A DNA stretch of 64,000 nucleotides from Rhodospirillales bacterium (GCA_023145215.1 JAGLED010000001.1:1-64000); one strand, 5' to 3'; counted from the stretch's first letter, positions 1-8,345 are shown. Numbers and translations are program-made. The notes: generated from the sequence alone by a model not told the origin.

Positions 1-34
1 ATCCCGTTTTCAAGGATGGGCGGGGTTGGTTCGG

Positions 35-1048
35 TTAGTGCTTTTCAGCGACCTCCTTCTTCGGGGCATCGAAGATCGTCAGGTTGTCGGGGCCGTGGAC
101 TTTGATGTGACCCGCGAGACCTTTCTCGACCCGGCTCAGGGCGTGGTCGACGATGACGTAGGTGCCCGGCACTTCGAACGTGAGATCCGCGATGGTGGCG
201 CCGCCCGGCGCGACGGTGACGGTCTGCACGTCGTCGGTGGTCGCCTTGACACCCCCCAGATCGTAGATCTTGTCGAAGATTTCGCCGATCACGTGGAAGC
301 TGGAAGTCTTGTTCGGGCCGCCGACACCGAAGTAGATGCGCGCGGTTTCACCGACCTTCGCCGTCAGGGGGTTGTCCTTGACCAGGCCGCCGACCTTGCC
401 GTTGAACACGTAGTGCGTCGGCAGTTCGTCGATCAGGCGCTCGTAGCTTTCGGTCAGCTCACCCTGCGTGCCGATGGACTCCTCGGTGTAGAGTTCGCCC
501 TGCATGACGTAGAACTCCTTGTCGACCTTGGGCAGGCCGCCTTCGGGCTCGACCAGGATCATGCCGTACATGCCGTTGGCGATGTGCTGGGCCACCGTCG
601 GCGTGGCGCAGTGATAGACATAGAGCCCGGGCTTCATCGCCTTGAAAGAGAATTTCTTGGTGTCGCCGGGGTCGGCCAGCGTGGCGACCGCGCCACCGCC
701 CGGTCCGGTGACCGCGTGGAAGTCGACGTTATGCTGCATCCAGCTGTCTTCCGCGTTCTTCAGGGAAACCTCGACGGTGTCGCCGACGCGGGCGCGGAAC
801 ATCGGCCCCGGCACCTGGTTATTGAAGGTCCAGTAGCGGTACTCGCTGCCGTCGTTCAATTCGGCGACCCGCTCGATGGTTTCGAGCTCGATCTTCACGG
901 TCGCCGGCTCGGTGCGGGCAATCGGCGCCGGCACCTCTGCCGGATCGCGGACGATGCTCTCCGACGCCTGAGCGTCCATTGCACCGCCCAGACCGATGGC
1001 GGCCATCAGGGCGAGAGCACTCACGGTTGACTTCAAAAGCGGTTTCAT
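35..1048 (-). CDS. nirK: Copper-containing nitrite reductase NirK
   Basis: Periplasmic enzyme reducing nitrite to nitric oxide in denitrification. The 337-residue protein has a signal peptide ending near residue 28 (DAQA|SES) and two cupredoxin domains. All copper ligands can be placed: type 1 copper H106, C147, H155 and M160; type 2 copper H111, H146 and H302; catalytic D109 and H252. Length is normal for the family. The start is supported by AAGGAG eight bases upstream. A TTGCG-N4-CGCAA operator lies about 100 bases upstream, and the NO reductase terminator separates it from the upstream gene, so nirK is probably its own NO/anoxia-controlled transcript. No electron-donor gene is adjacent. 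Confidence 0.96.
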   Translation of the reverse strand: MKPLLKSTVSALALMAAIGLGGAMDAQASESIVRDPAEVPAPIARTEPATVKIELETIERVAELNDGSEYRYWTFNNQVPGPMFRARVGDTVEVSLKNAEDSWMQHNVDFHAVTGPGGGAVATLADPGDTKKFSFKAMKPGLYVYHCATPTVAQHIANGMYGMILVEPEGGLPKVDKEFYVMQGELYTEESIGTQGELTESYERLIDELPTHYVFNGKVGGLVKDNPLTAKVGETARIYFGVGGPNKTSSFHVIGEIFDKIYDLGGVKATTDDVQTVTVAPGGATIADLTFEVPGTYVIVDHALSRVEKGLAGHIKVHGPDNLTIFDAPKKEVAEKH

Positions 1049-1150
1049 CGGAATAACTCCTTGCTTGTCATTCGACAGCTGGCGGCGGCTCGCTCACCGG
1101 GTCGTCGTCGCTGACAAGACGGATCATGCGCGATCCGGCGGCGCTCGATA

Positions 1151-1164
1151 TTGCGCTGGCGCAA
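1151..1164. promoter_or_regulatory. Crp/Fnr-type (NnrR/DNR) operator upstream of nirK
   Basis: Perfect dyad TTGCGCTGGCGCAA (TTGCG-N4-CGCAA), centred about 109 bases before the nirK start. The same 14 bases recur at 3629 and, inverted, at 4292. The half-site matches the TTGNN-N4-NNCAA form of FNR-family sites. That the regulator at 4380 binds here is inferred. Confidence 0.85.
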
Positions 1165-1199
1165 ACAACGGGATGTTTTTCAAACGGGCGCGCAACCAT

Positions 1200-1235
1200 A
1201 AAAAAGGCCCCACCTGCATCGGCAGATGGGGCCCG
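1200..1235 (-). terminator. Rho-independent terminator after the NO reductase gene
   Basis: On the minus strand a hairpin with stem GGCCCCAtCTGC / GCAGgTGGGGCC and a four-base loop is followed by TTTTTT. It sits just after the NO reductase stop codon and before the nirK operator, insulating the two genes. Confidence 0.85.
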
Positions 1236-1253
1236 AGTTTCCTTGAGGCTTGT

Positions 1254-3548
1254 TTATTCGGCGGGTTGCACCGGGATCGACGGTGTCGTCGGCACCGCTT
1301 TCGCGCCGCGCCGCGAGCGCAGCACCAGACCCGCCGCGAACACCGCAAGGGCGACCGCCCCCGCGCTGAACACGATGTCACCCGGCACACGCAGCCACAC
1401 GAACAGGCGCACCAGCTCGCTCTGCATCATCTCGGCGGACCGGGCATACCACAGCCCTTCCGAGATGCTGGCCCAGGCCTGCACGGCACCCGTCGGGAAC
1501 AGGCTCATCACGACCATCATCGCGAGCCCGCCGTTCAAGAGCCAGAAGGTCCAGGCCAGCGGCCTGTCCGACCAGGCCTGGCGCGGGAACAGGCCGCGCA
1601 GGCAGAACAGCATCAGGCCGATGCCGAGCAGCCCATAGACCCCGAACAGCGCAGCGTGCCCGTGCGTCGCCGTCAGGTTGAGGCCCTGCACGTAGTAGAG
1701 CGAGATCGGCGGATTGATCAGGAAGCCGAACACACCGGCGCCGACGAGGTTCCAGAACGCAACCCCGACGAAGAACAGGATCGGCCACTTGTAGGTTTTC
1801 ACCCATGGCGCCGCCTTGGTCATGCGGTAGTTCTCGTACGCCTCGTGACCGACCAGCGCCAGCGGCACCACCTCGAGCGCCGAGAACACCGCGCCGACGG
1901 CGATCACGCCCGTCGTCGTTCCCGAGAAGTAGAGGTGGTGCAGCGTGCCCAGCACGCCGCCCGTGAGAAAGATCACGGTGGCGAACAGCACCGCGCCGTT
2001 TGCCGTGCGCCCGCGCACAAGACCGAGTTTGACGGTCAGCAGCGCAATGGCCGCGGTGGCGAAGACCTCGAAGAAGCCCTCAACCCACAGGTGCACGACC
2101 CACCAGCGCCAGTATTCGATCATCGACAGGTGCGTGTGCTTGCCCCATGTCAGACCGGCGCCGTAGAACAGGCCGATGCAAACGGTCGACAGGAACAGGA
2201 TGACCGTCAGCGGCCGCGCGTCACCGGGCGTGCGCAATGCCGGCCAGAGCGCCCGGCCGACCAGCGTCAGCCACAGCATCAGACCCGCGAACAGCGCGAT
2301 CTGCCACACGCGGCCGAGATCGACGTATTCCCAGCCCTGATGACCGATCCAGAAGTTGGTATCCAGATCGAACACCTGCTGCACGCCCAGCCATTCGCCG
2401 GCCATTGAGCCGACGACGACCAGCAGCAACGCCCCATAGAGCACGTTGACGCCGAGTTTCTGGAACCGGGGTTCGCGGCCGCCCAGCAGCGGACCGAGGT
2501 AAAGGCCCGTCGCCAGCCACGCGGTGGCGATCCAGAATACGGCCAACTGCGTGTGCCAGGTCCGCGTCACCGCGTAGGGCAGGACGTCGGCGATCGGAAT
2601 GCCGTAGAAGTCGTGCCCTTCGACCGCATAGTGCGCGGTCGTCGCGCCGAGCGCGATCTGCGCACCGAAAAGCGCGATCACGGTCCAGAAGTACTTGGCG
2701 GTCGCCCGCATGGACGGCGTCGGCTCGGCGCCGCCGAGCGGATCCTCGACGGGCGGCGTCGGCGCCGGTTCTTCCTTACGTGCCGAATGCCACCACGTCA
2801 GCGCACCGATCCCGGCGATCAGCAGCACGATACTGGCGATCGACCAGACGACGTTGGGCGTCGACGGCGCGTTGCCGACAAGCGGCTCGTGCGGCCAGTT
2901 GGCGGTGTAGGTCACGTCGTCTCCCGGACGTTCGGTGGTCGTCGCCCAGGCCGCCCACTGGAAGAACCCCGTCAGCATTTGGCGGCGTTCGGGATCGGGG
3001 ATCGCGCCGTTGGGAATGGCGTAATCCTCGCGCAGTCCTTCAAGCGCCGCCGCATCGCCAAACAGATCGACATAATGCGCCGCGACCCGGCGAATGGCTT
3101 CGGCCCGGTCCACCGAGACGACGATTTCGTCCGTATCGGCAATGTAGCTGTTGGTCCGCATCTCGGTTTTAAGGCGTTCCTTGAGCGCGCCTTGACGGCT
3201 GGCCGACAGATCGGCGAACGCCGGCTGGCCATATTCGCGCATCGCCCAGATATCGAGCAGCGTGACCGCTTCGCGGTGCAGCCAGTCGGCCGACCAGTCC
3301 GGCGCCAGATAAGCGCCGTGGCCCCAGATCGAGCCGACCTGCTGGCCGCCCATCGACTGGTAGACCTGGCGGCCTTTCTGGATGTCGTCCTTGGTGTAAA
3401 GAACCGTGCCGTCGCTGGAAACGACGGCGGTGGGCACCGGTGGGGCTTCGCGGTGAATTTCCCGGCCGAGCATCAGCAATGTGCTGAACGACGCGACCAG
3501 GATCAACGCAAGCGCGATCCACAGGCGTTTGAGCGATGTCGCATGCAT
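1254..3548 (-). CDS. norB: Quinol-dependent nitric oxide reductase (qNOR, NorZ-type NorB)
   Basis: Integral membrane enzyme reducing NO to N2O with quinol electrons. At 764 residues it is much longer than the NorB of cNOR (about 450). The extra N-terminal part, with an anchor helix and the GQQVGSIWGHGAYLAPDW stretch, is the qNOR hallmark, and no norC lies nearby. The heme-copper-oxidase-like core has many helices and His-rich motifs such as HLWVEGFFEVF and LHHLYFSGTT, which carry the heme/FeB ligands and the conserved glutamate. I chose the ATG at 3548 because GAAGGA precedes it; an in-frame ATG at 3605 would add 19 residues of unlikely sequence. An operator is centred 87 bases upstream. Confidence 0.95.
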   Translation of the reverse strand: MHATSLKRLWIALALILVASFSTLLMLGREIHREAPPVPTAVVSSDGTVLYTKDDIQKGRQVYQSMGGQQVGSIWGHGAYLAPDWSADWLHREAVTLLDIWAMREYGQPAFADLSASRQGALKERLKTEMRTNSYIADTDEIVVSVDRAEAIRRVAAHYVDLFGDAAALEGLREDYAIPNGAIPDPERRQMLTGFFQWAAWATTTERPGDDVTYTANWPHEPLVGNAPSTPNVVWSIASIVLLIAGIGALTWWHSARKEEPAPTPPVEDPLGGAEPTPSMRATAKYFWTVIALFGAQIALGATTAHYAVEGHDFYGIPIADVLPYAVTRTWHTQLAVFWIATAWLATGLYLGPLLGGREPRFQKLGVNVLYGALLLVVVGSMAGEWLGVQQVFDLDTNFWIGHQGWEYVDLGRVWQIALFAGLMLWLTLVGRALWPALRTPGDARPLTVILFLSTVCIGLFYGAGLTWGKHTHLSMIEYWRWWVVHLWVEGFFEVFATAAIALLTVKLGLVRGRTANGAVLFATVIFLTGGVLGTLHHLYFSGTTTGVIAVGAVFSALEVVPLALVGHEAYENYRMTKAAPWVKTYKWPILFFVGVAFWNLVGAGVFGFLINPPISLYYVQGLNLTATHGHAALFGVYGLLGIGLMLFCLRGLFPRQAWSDRPLAWTFWLLNGGLAMMVVMSLFPTGAVQAWASISEGLWYARSAEMMQSELVRLFVWLRVPGDIVFSAGAVALAVFAAGLVLRSRRGAKAVPTTPSIPVQPAE

Positions 3549-3628
3549 GATTTCATATCCTTCTGCAATTCCGGCCGCGAAAAACGGCGGCGGTGCAGAC
3601 GTCATAGACCTGTGGACGGCGGGCGTTA

Positions 3629-3642
3629 TTGCGCTGGCGCAA
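3629..3642. promoter_or_regulatory. Crp/Fnr-type operator upstream of norB
   Basis: TTGCGCTGGCGCAA, identical to the nirK operator, centred 87 bases before the norB start and lying between the nnrU stop codon (3661) and norB. This suggests norB has its own promoter rather than relying on read-through from nnrU. Confidence 0.85.
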
Positions 3643-3660
3643 ATTAACGGGAAACGGCGA

Positions 3661-4254
3661 TCACGGCAGGATCAGGGCGAGCGGATCGACACCGATGACG
3701 ACCGGATGCAGAAGCAGAAGGAGCATCCACACCGCGAGCGCATAGATCACCGGCATCATACGAAGCTTCGTCTCGCCCGCCTCCGGCGCGGCGGGCGGCG
3801 GTGCGCTCAGCGTGTTCTTGACCATCGCAATGGCGCCGATTGCGGCAAAGACGCCGAACAGCATGACGGCGCGTGCGTGACCGACATTCAACAGATGCAG
3901 CAAGGCCCACAGCAAGATCCCCGCACTTCCCGGCGCCGGGATCAGGCGATAGATACCGGTGCGCATCTCACCGGGCCGCTCGAGCAATCGGACGGCGATC
4001 AGCCACAAGGCAACGGGCATGCCCATGACCGCGACCCAGCGCGCCCATACGGGCGGTGTCCACAACCACGGGCCGCCGGCGGCGGCGATGTAGGCGGCGA
4101 TCATCCACGCCACCACCCCGAGCGAGACCAGACTGTACGCCACACGAAACCCGGTCAGCCCGAGCGCGCGGACGCATGCGGGCCGCACGCCCGGCGCCGA
4201 CGGCACGAGATGGGTCAGGACGAGTAAGGCTAAGGCGGCGGCAAGCTCGATCAT
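3661..4254 (-). CDS. nnrU: NnrU family membrane protein
   Basis: Predicted inner-membrane protein of 197 residues with about six hydrophobic segments, ending in the family-typical LLLLLHPVVIGVDPLALILP. NnrU proteins accompany nitrite and NO reductase genes in alphaproteobacteria; their biochemical role is not established. The ATG at 4254 is preferred over one at 4305 because the longer form would run through the operator at 4292-4305 and add a charged, non-family N-terminus. No strong ribosome-binding site is visible before 4254, so the exact start is uncertain. It reads toward norB. Confidence 0.85.
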   Translation of the reverse strand: MIELAAALALLVLTHLVPSAPGVRPACVRALGLTGFRVAYSLVSLGVVAWMIAAYIAAAGGPWLWTPPVWARWVAVMGMPVALWLIAVRLLERPGEMRTGIYRLIPAPGSAGILLWALLHLLNVGHARAVMLFGVFAAIGAIAMVKNTLSAPPPAAPEAGETKLRMMPVIYALAVWMLLLLLHPVVIGVDPLALILP

Positions 4255-4291
4255 GATGGCGTTACTGTAACAGACGAACGACCTTTTCAAT

Positions 4292-4305
4292 TTGCGCCAG
4301 CGCAA
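4292..4305. promoter_or_regulatory. Crp/Fnr-type operator between divergent nnrU and regulator gene
   Basis: TTGCGCCAGCGCAA, the exact reverse complement of the sites at 1151 and 3629. It is centred 81 bases before the regulator start (4380) and 44 bases before nnrU (4254), so it could control either gene, including autoregulation. Confidence 0.8.
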
Positions 4306-4379
4306 TTTTTATCCTCGGGGTATTCGTCAAACCGGACAACGGCTGCTAGAGTCCGAACGCAACGCAGCCGGGATACGTC

Positions 4380-5078
4380 ATGGATATCGATGCACGAATG
4401 AGCGTTCTCGAACGCTCGCCGTTTTTCGCCAGCGCCGACCGGGACACGCTCAAACACGCGGCGGAAACGGCGAGCGAGCTTCCCATCGCCAAGGAAGATC
4501 AGATCTTCCGCCAGGGCGAAGAGGCGAGCTACAGCTATCTGCTGGCGTGGGGCCGCGTGCGTCTGGACCAGACAACGAGCGACGGCCGCAACGTGGTGAT
4601 CCGCTATCTCGGCCCCGGCGACCTGATCGGCACCGTCGCCGTTCTGAGGCGAAAGCCCTACCCGGCGACGCCCGTCGCCGTCGAGGACGGCATGACGCTT
4701 TTCTGGAGCGCCGAGAAAAAGGCGATGCTGATCGCCGCCCACCCGGTGCTGGCGACGAATGCCATCGAACTGACGGGCAGTCGCCTTGAAGAACTGCAGG
4801 AGCGGCTCCGCGAGGTCGCGACGCAGCGGGTCGAGCGGCGCATCGCCGCGACGTTGCTGCGCCAGGTCCGCCACGCCGGACGGCGGGTCGAAGAGGGCGT
4901 CGAAATACCGTTCACCCTGACGCGTGGCGAAATCGCCGAACTGACGGCGACGACCCTGCACACCGTCAGCCGGACGCTCGCGGCGTGGGAGCAGGAAGGC
5001 ATCCTGTCGGGCAAGCGCGCGTCCCACCTCGTGATCACGAAGCCCCACCGCCTCGTCGAGATCGCCGAGCAGGAATAG
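4380..5078 (+). CDS. Crp/Fnr family transcriptional regulator, NnrR/DNR-like
   Basis: 232-residue cytoplasmic regulator with an N-terminal cyclic-nucleotide-type beta-barrel (about residues 10-125), a dimerisation helix (about 130-150) and a C-terminal winged helix containing GEIAELTATTLHTVSRTLAA. The barrel has no cysteines, so it is not an Fe-S FNR; DNR/NnrR-type NO sensing by heme is the natural inference. The recognition helix (TVSRTL) retains the Ser-Arg pair of FNR-type proteins that read TTG/CAA half-sites, matching the four operators here. It is divergent from nnrU and probably controls nirK, norB and the DUF1858-nnrS operon. Confidence 0.85.
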   Translation: MDIDARMSVLERSPFFASADRDTLKHAAETASELPIAKEDQIFRQGEEASYSYLLAWGRVRLDQTTSDGRNVVIRYLGPGDLIGTVAVLRRKPYPATPVAVEDGMTLFWSAEKKAMLIAAHPVLATNAIELTGSRLEELQERLREVATQRVERRIAATLLRQVRHAGRRVEEGVEIPFTLTRGEIAELTATTLHTVSRTLAAWEQEGILSGKRASHLVITKPHRLVEIAEQE

Positions 5079-5093
5079 ATAATTCCGCTGAGT

Positions 5094-5107
5094 TTGCGCT
5101 ACCGCAA
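5094..5107. promoter_or_regulatory. Crp/Fnr-type operator upstream of the DUF1858-nnrS operon
   Basis: TTGCGCTACCGCAA keeps perfect TTGCG/CGCAA half-sites but has a different four-base spacer from the other three. It is centred about 72 bases before the start at 5173 and just downstream of the regulator stop codon. Confidence 0.8.
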
Positions 5108-5172
5108 CGTCGTCGGATCATACGGCGCCTAATATCGACGCTCTGTTGTCGTTCGGATGCATGGAGCGTGAT

Positions 5173-5406
5173 ATGCCCGAGTTTGCATTGGAAAATACCA
5201 TGGTCGGCGAGATCCTTGAGCGATGGCCCAAAACCGCCGTCGCCTTCAACCGGCTCGGCATGGCCTGTCCCGGCTGCGTCATGGCGCCGTTCATGACGCT
5301 CGACGAGGCATGCAAAGCGTATGGCCTCGACCTAACAAAAGTTGCGTCGGCGGTGCGTCAGAACATCGGCCCGGCCACGCCCGATAGACCGAAGGAAGAA
5401 AAATGA
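5173..5406 (+). CDS. DUF1858 (hybrid-cluster-protein-associated redox disulfide) protein
   Basis: 77-residue cytoplasmic protein matching the DUF1858 domain: an N-terminal helix (VGEILERWPKTAVAFNRLGM) followed by the redox motif CPGC. Such domains are linked to hybrid cluster protein and nitrosative stress and may act as a thiol/disulfide or NO-handling module; that role is inferred. The start at 5173 follows GGAG by six bases; an earlier ATG at 5161 is less well placed. The stop codon overlaps the nnrS start (ATGA), so the two are translationally coupled and share the operator at 5094. Confidence 0.85.
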   Translation: MPEFALENTMVGEILERWPKTAVAFNRLGMACPGCVMAPFMTLDEACKAYGLDLTKVASAVRQNIGPATPDRPKEEK

Positions 5407-6611
5407 GCAACACATCTGCCGCTGCCACCGCGCGTGCCGGTATTCCGCGCTACAAATCGTGGAATGGCGTGTCCGTCTTCCGCCAAGGCTTCCGGCCGTT
5501 CTTTCTGGCCGCGGGCCTGAGCGCCGCCGTTCTTTTGGCGATCTGGCTTCTCGTGCTGGCACGCGTGGTCGAGCTACCGTACGCCGTCTTCACGCCGGTT
5601 CACTGGCACGCCCACGAAATGATCTTCGGCACGCTGGCCGCAGCCGTCGCGGGATTCCTGCTGACCGCGATCCCGAACTGGACGGGGCGCATGCCGTTAC
5701 AGGGCTGGCCCCTCATCGGCTTGTTCGTGTTGTGGCTTGGCGGCCGGCTGGGAATGGCGTTCGGCAATACGATCGGCGCCGAAACGGCCGCCGTCATGGA
5801 CGTTTCCTTTCTTGCCGTTCTGCTGGCTGTCGTCGTGCGCGAGATCGCGGCCGGGCGCAACTGGCGTAACCTACCGGTGGTCGCAGCCCTGGCGCTTTTG
5901 ACAGCCGCCAACGCCACCGCACATCTTGAGGTTCTCGGCTTCATCGACACCTACGACCTCGGCATGCGCGGCGGCATTGCGGTCATCGCGTTGCTGATCG
6001 GGCTGATCGGCGGACGCATTATTCCCAGCTTTACCAACAACTGGCTCGCCAAGCGGGATGTGGCGCAGCGGCCGCGCCCGTTCGGGCGGTTCGACGCCGT
6101 TGTGCTGTTGTTGACGGTGGCTGCCCTTGGCGCCTGGACCTTCACCCCCGCCTACGACACAACCGGTTTTCTGCTGCTCGCCGCGGGTATCGGCCATGCG
6201 CTCAGGATCGCCCGCTGGCAGGGCGGGCGCACATGGGCCGAGCCGCTGGTCTGGAGCCTGCACGCCGCGTATGCCTGGATCCCGATCGGGCTGTTGCTGT
6301 TGGGCCTTTCGTATTTCTGGTCCGTCGCACCGGAATCCGCCGGTCTCCACGCGCTGACCGCCGGCGCGATGGGCGGGATGATCCTGGCCGTCATGACACG
6401 CGCGACGCTTGGACATACGGGACGGACACTCACCGCCGACCGGTGCACGACAATCATCTATACCCTTGCCAATATCGGCGCCGCTGCCCGGGTCGCCGCC
6501 GCTTTGTCACCGGTGGGATACGACAATCTGCTGATGCTGGCGGGCGCCGCGTGGATTGCGGCATTCGGACTGTTCAGCATCCGCTATGGCGCGATCCTGT
6601 TAAGCCGTTAG
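5403..6611 (+). CDS. nnrS: NnrS family membrane protein
   Basis: 402-residue polytopic inner-membrane protein with about twelve hydrophobic helices. The FRQGFRPFFLAA start and HWHAHEMIFG, with several histidines in helices, are typical of NnrS, a heme- and copper-containing protein that relieves nitrosative stress. The gene overlaps the DUF1858 gene by four bases and is under the same operator, closing the NO island. A short hairpin GCCGAAccTTCGGC follows at 6613 but lacks a T-run. Confidence 0.92.
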   Translation: MSNTSAAATARAGIPRYKSWNGVSVFRQGFRPFFLAAGLSAAVLLAIWLLVLARVVELPYAVFTPVHWHAHEMIFGTLAAAVAGFLLTAIPNWTGRMPLQGWPLIGLFVLWLGGRLGMAFGNTIGAETAAVMDVSFLAVLLAVVVREIAAGRNWRNLPVVAALALLTAANATAHLEVLGFIDTYDLGMRGGIAVIALLIGLIGGRIIPSFTNNWLAKRDVAQRPRPFGRFDAVVLLLTVAALGAWTFTPAYDTTGFLLLAAGIGHALRIARWQGGRTWAEPLVWSLHAAYAWIPIGLLLLGLSYFWSVAPESAGLHALTAGAMGGMILAVMTRATLGHTGRTLTADRCTTIIYTLANIGAAARVAAALSPVGYDNLLMLAGAAWIAAFGLFSIRYGAILLSR

Positions 6612-6984
6612 GCCGAACCTTCGGCGCTTGCGGTATCCGGTCATTTATGAGGCCGGTCATGGGCAAAACTTACGTTTCCAGCGGGCGGCGCAGCCGCCGC
6701 GCCGGGCACGCCAACCACCCAAATACCCGCCCCGATTTTATTTTCGAAATATATAATCATTGTCTAGTAAAGAATTTTATAGTATAAGATAATTGAAAAT
6801 TATATTTCTGCTGACATTTGGTTTTTACAATTGGATTTTTTGTAAAACCCGCCCGACTCTACCTCAGATTTTGTAATTTTTTTGGCGCCCGGTTTCGGGG
6901 CGCCGGACGATGCGTTGCGGCATGCGTATGCGCCCGGGCATCGTCGTTCATATTGCGCGCTCATTCACACAGGATTCAAATTCC
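6612..6984. other. Intergenic region with an AT-rich block
   Basis: No gene seen. Bases about 6725-6885 are strikingly AT-rich for this genome. They contain an inverted repeat TTTTACAA-N9-TTGTAAAA (6823-6847) and then a GC hairpin GGCGCCC-N7-GGGCGCC (6884-6904) that lacks a trailing T-run. This could be the promoter region of the gene at 6985. Bases 6672-6698 carry a 27-base element almost identical to 14550-14576. Confidence 0.6.
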
Positions 6985-7332
6985 ATGAAACTTCCCGAAA
7001 ATACCCTCCCCTTCTCCATCGGCGCCGCGCTTGGTGCCGTCCTGATTTCCGGGCTCGGCCTCGCCAACGGATGGGTCATCGCGTCCTCGAAAGTCGACAC
7101 ACAACTCGAAAGCGCCATCCTCACGGCCCAGGCATCGATTTGCGCCGCGCGCGCCGAGACCTTCCTGAAAGAGTCGAACAGCAACGTGGAACTCGAGGGT
7201 TATCAAGCCGACGCCCGCGCCAACCGTGAAGAACTGGCACAGAAGTATTCTTCCCCGCTGCAGGGGCAGGAAACCGTACACAACAATGTGGTCGACGCCT
7301 GCGCGCGGCTGCTGAACAAACCCCACGCCTGA
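6985..7332 (+). CDS. Small membrane-anchored hypothetical protein
   Basis: 115 residues from the ATG at 6985, preceded by a weak AGGA. Residues about 10-32 (SIGAALGAVLISGLGLANGW) form one hydrophobic helix that could be an uncleaved anchor. The remainder is soluble, helical and charged, with two cysteines (in SICAAR and DACARL). I recognise no family. It is followed 16 bases later by the 63-residue charged ORF and then the Cys-module protein, so the three may be one transcript. Confidence 0.6.
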   Translation: MKLPENTLPFSIGAALGAVLISGLGLANGWVIASSKVDTQLESAILTAQASICAARAETFLKESNSNVELEGYQADARANREELAQKYSSPLQGQETVHNNVVDACARLLNKPHA

Positions 7333-7348
7333 TCCAAGAGGACGCGCG

Positions 7349-7540
7349 ATGAGAGGATCGAACCGATTGACCGCCGAAGAACAGTTCAAGGCGGCTCAGA
7401 AAAAAACCGAGAAAGCGAAAACCGAGAAGGAAGAGGCTGACCAGGTGCGCGCCGAAAAGATCGGCGCGCTTCGCGCCCGGCGGCTGGCACAGGCGGCCCA
7501 AGACGAGAAAACCGCCGCCGCCAAACCCCGCAAGGGGTAA
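7349..7540 (+). CDS. Small highly charged helical hypothetical protein
   Basis: 63 residues, almost entirely Lys/Glu/Ala/Arg/Gln, predicted as one long helix or coiled coil (residues about 8-50). No cysteine, signal or membrane segment. AGAGGA lies a few bases upstream of the ATG and the gap to the preceding gene is 16 bases, which supports translation. No function can be assigned. Confidence 0.5.
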   Translation: MRGSNRLTAEEQFKAAQKKTEKAKTEKEEADQVRAEKIGALRARRLAQAAQDEKTAAAKPRKG

Positions 7541-7587
7541 GGCGGCGCAACGCCTTCCTGAGATCGCAACAAGAAAAGGACGGGGAC

Positions 7588-8250
7588 TTGAAACCTGTAC
7601 GAATGACGGTGATCGCCGTCTTGCTCGCACTGACGCTGTCGGGCGCCGCCACCGCCGCCGACGGCGTTCCCGCCAACGCCTACCCATCGAGCACCGGCTA
7701 CGGTAAATCGTGGAAATGCTCATACGGTTACATCGAGCGCGGCGACACCTGCGTCGCCGTCGAGGTGCCGCCCAATGCGCATCTTCGCCCGTCCGGCGAG
7801 CGCTGGGCCTGCGACCGGGGTTACCGGCCCGAAGCGGGCCGGTGCATCGCCATTCAGGTGCCTGAGAACGGATACCTGTCGGACTCGTCCTATTCGGACG
7901 GCTGGACCTGCGATAGCGGCTACCAGGCCCAGAACGGCAAATGCGCGGTCATCGCGGTGCCCAAGAACGCGCGCCTCTCGGGTGCGAGTTACGGGTCGGG
8001 CTGGGAGTGCGATCGCGGTTATATCGTCAAGGCCGGACGGTGCGAGAAAATCGACATTCCGAAAAATGCTTATCTGGACGATTCACGCCGCAACACCGGG
8101 TGGGTCTGCGAACGCGGCTACCGAAAGTCCGGCGACACGTGCGTCGCCATTGCCGTGCCGCCGAACGCGCACCTCGATTATTCCGGCAACGACTGGGAAT
8201 GCAACAAGCCCCTCAGGCGGACGGACGACGGCTGTAAACCCGGGAACTGA
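7588..8250 (+). CDS. Exported protein of six Cys-x10-Cys modules
   Basis: 220 residues with a signal peptide (cleavage near ATA-ADG, residue 23) followed by six imperfect repeats. Each has W-x-C-x2-GY-x4-G-x-C and then a V/I-P-x-N-A/G linker; the last unit is truncated. Cysteine pairs are 44/55, 75/86, 108/119, 141/152, 174/185 and 205/216, always C-x10-C with a period of 31-33 residues. Each pair probably forms a disulfide in the periplasm or outside the cell. The start is a TTG at 7588 preceded by AAGGAC, which gives a Lys/Arg-containing signal peptide; an ATG at 7603 is the alternative. Function unknown. Confidence 0.8.
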   Translation: MKPVRMTVIAVLLALTLSGAATAADGVPANAYPSSTGYGKSWKCSYGYIERGDTCVAVEVPPNAHLRPSGERWACDRGYRPEAGRCIAIQVPENGYLSDSSYSDGWTCDSGYQAQNGKCAVIAVPKNARLSGASYGSGWECDRGYIVKAGRCEKIDIPKNAYLDDSRRNTGWVCERGYRKSGDTCVAIAVPPNAHLDYSGNDWECNKPLRRTDDGCKPGN

Positions 8251-8345
8251 CGGGCGCTGCCGGGGCGCACCGCTGCCGCCCTCTTCCCGCACCGCCGTCC
8301 GCCGTATAATCTCCGCAAAATACGACCTGAAGCGGACGGAGATAT

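Noticed and set aside
996-2408. Long + strand open frame opposite norB (about 470 codons)
   Set aside because: It is the GC-rich shadow of norB: low-complexity Arg/His/Gln-rich translation, no ribosome-binding site, no domain.
6884-6904. Terminator GGCGCCC-N7-GGGCGCC
   Set aside because: The T-run precedes the hairpin on the + strand and nothing T-rich follows on either strand in the right order.
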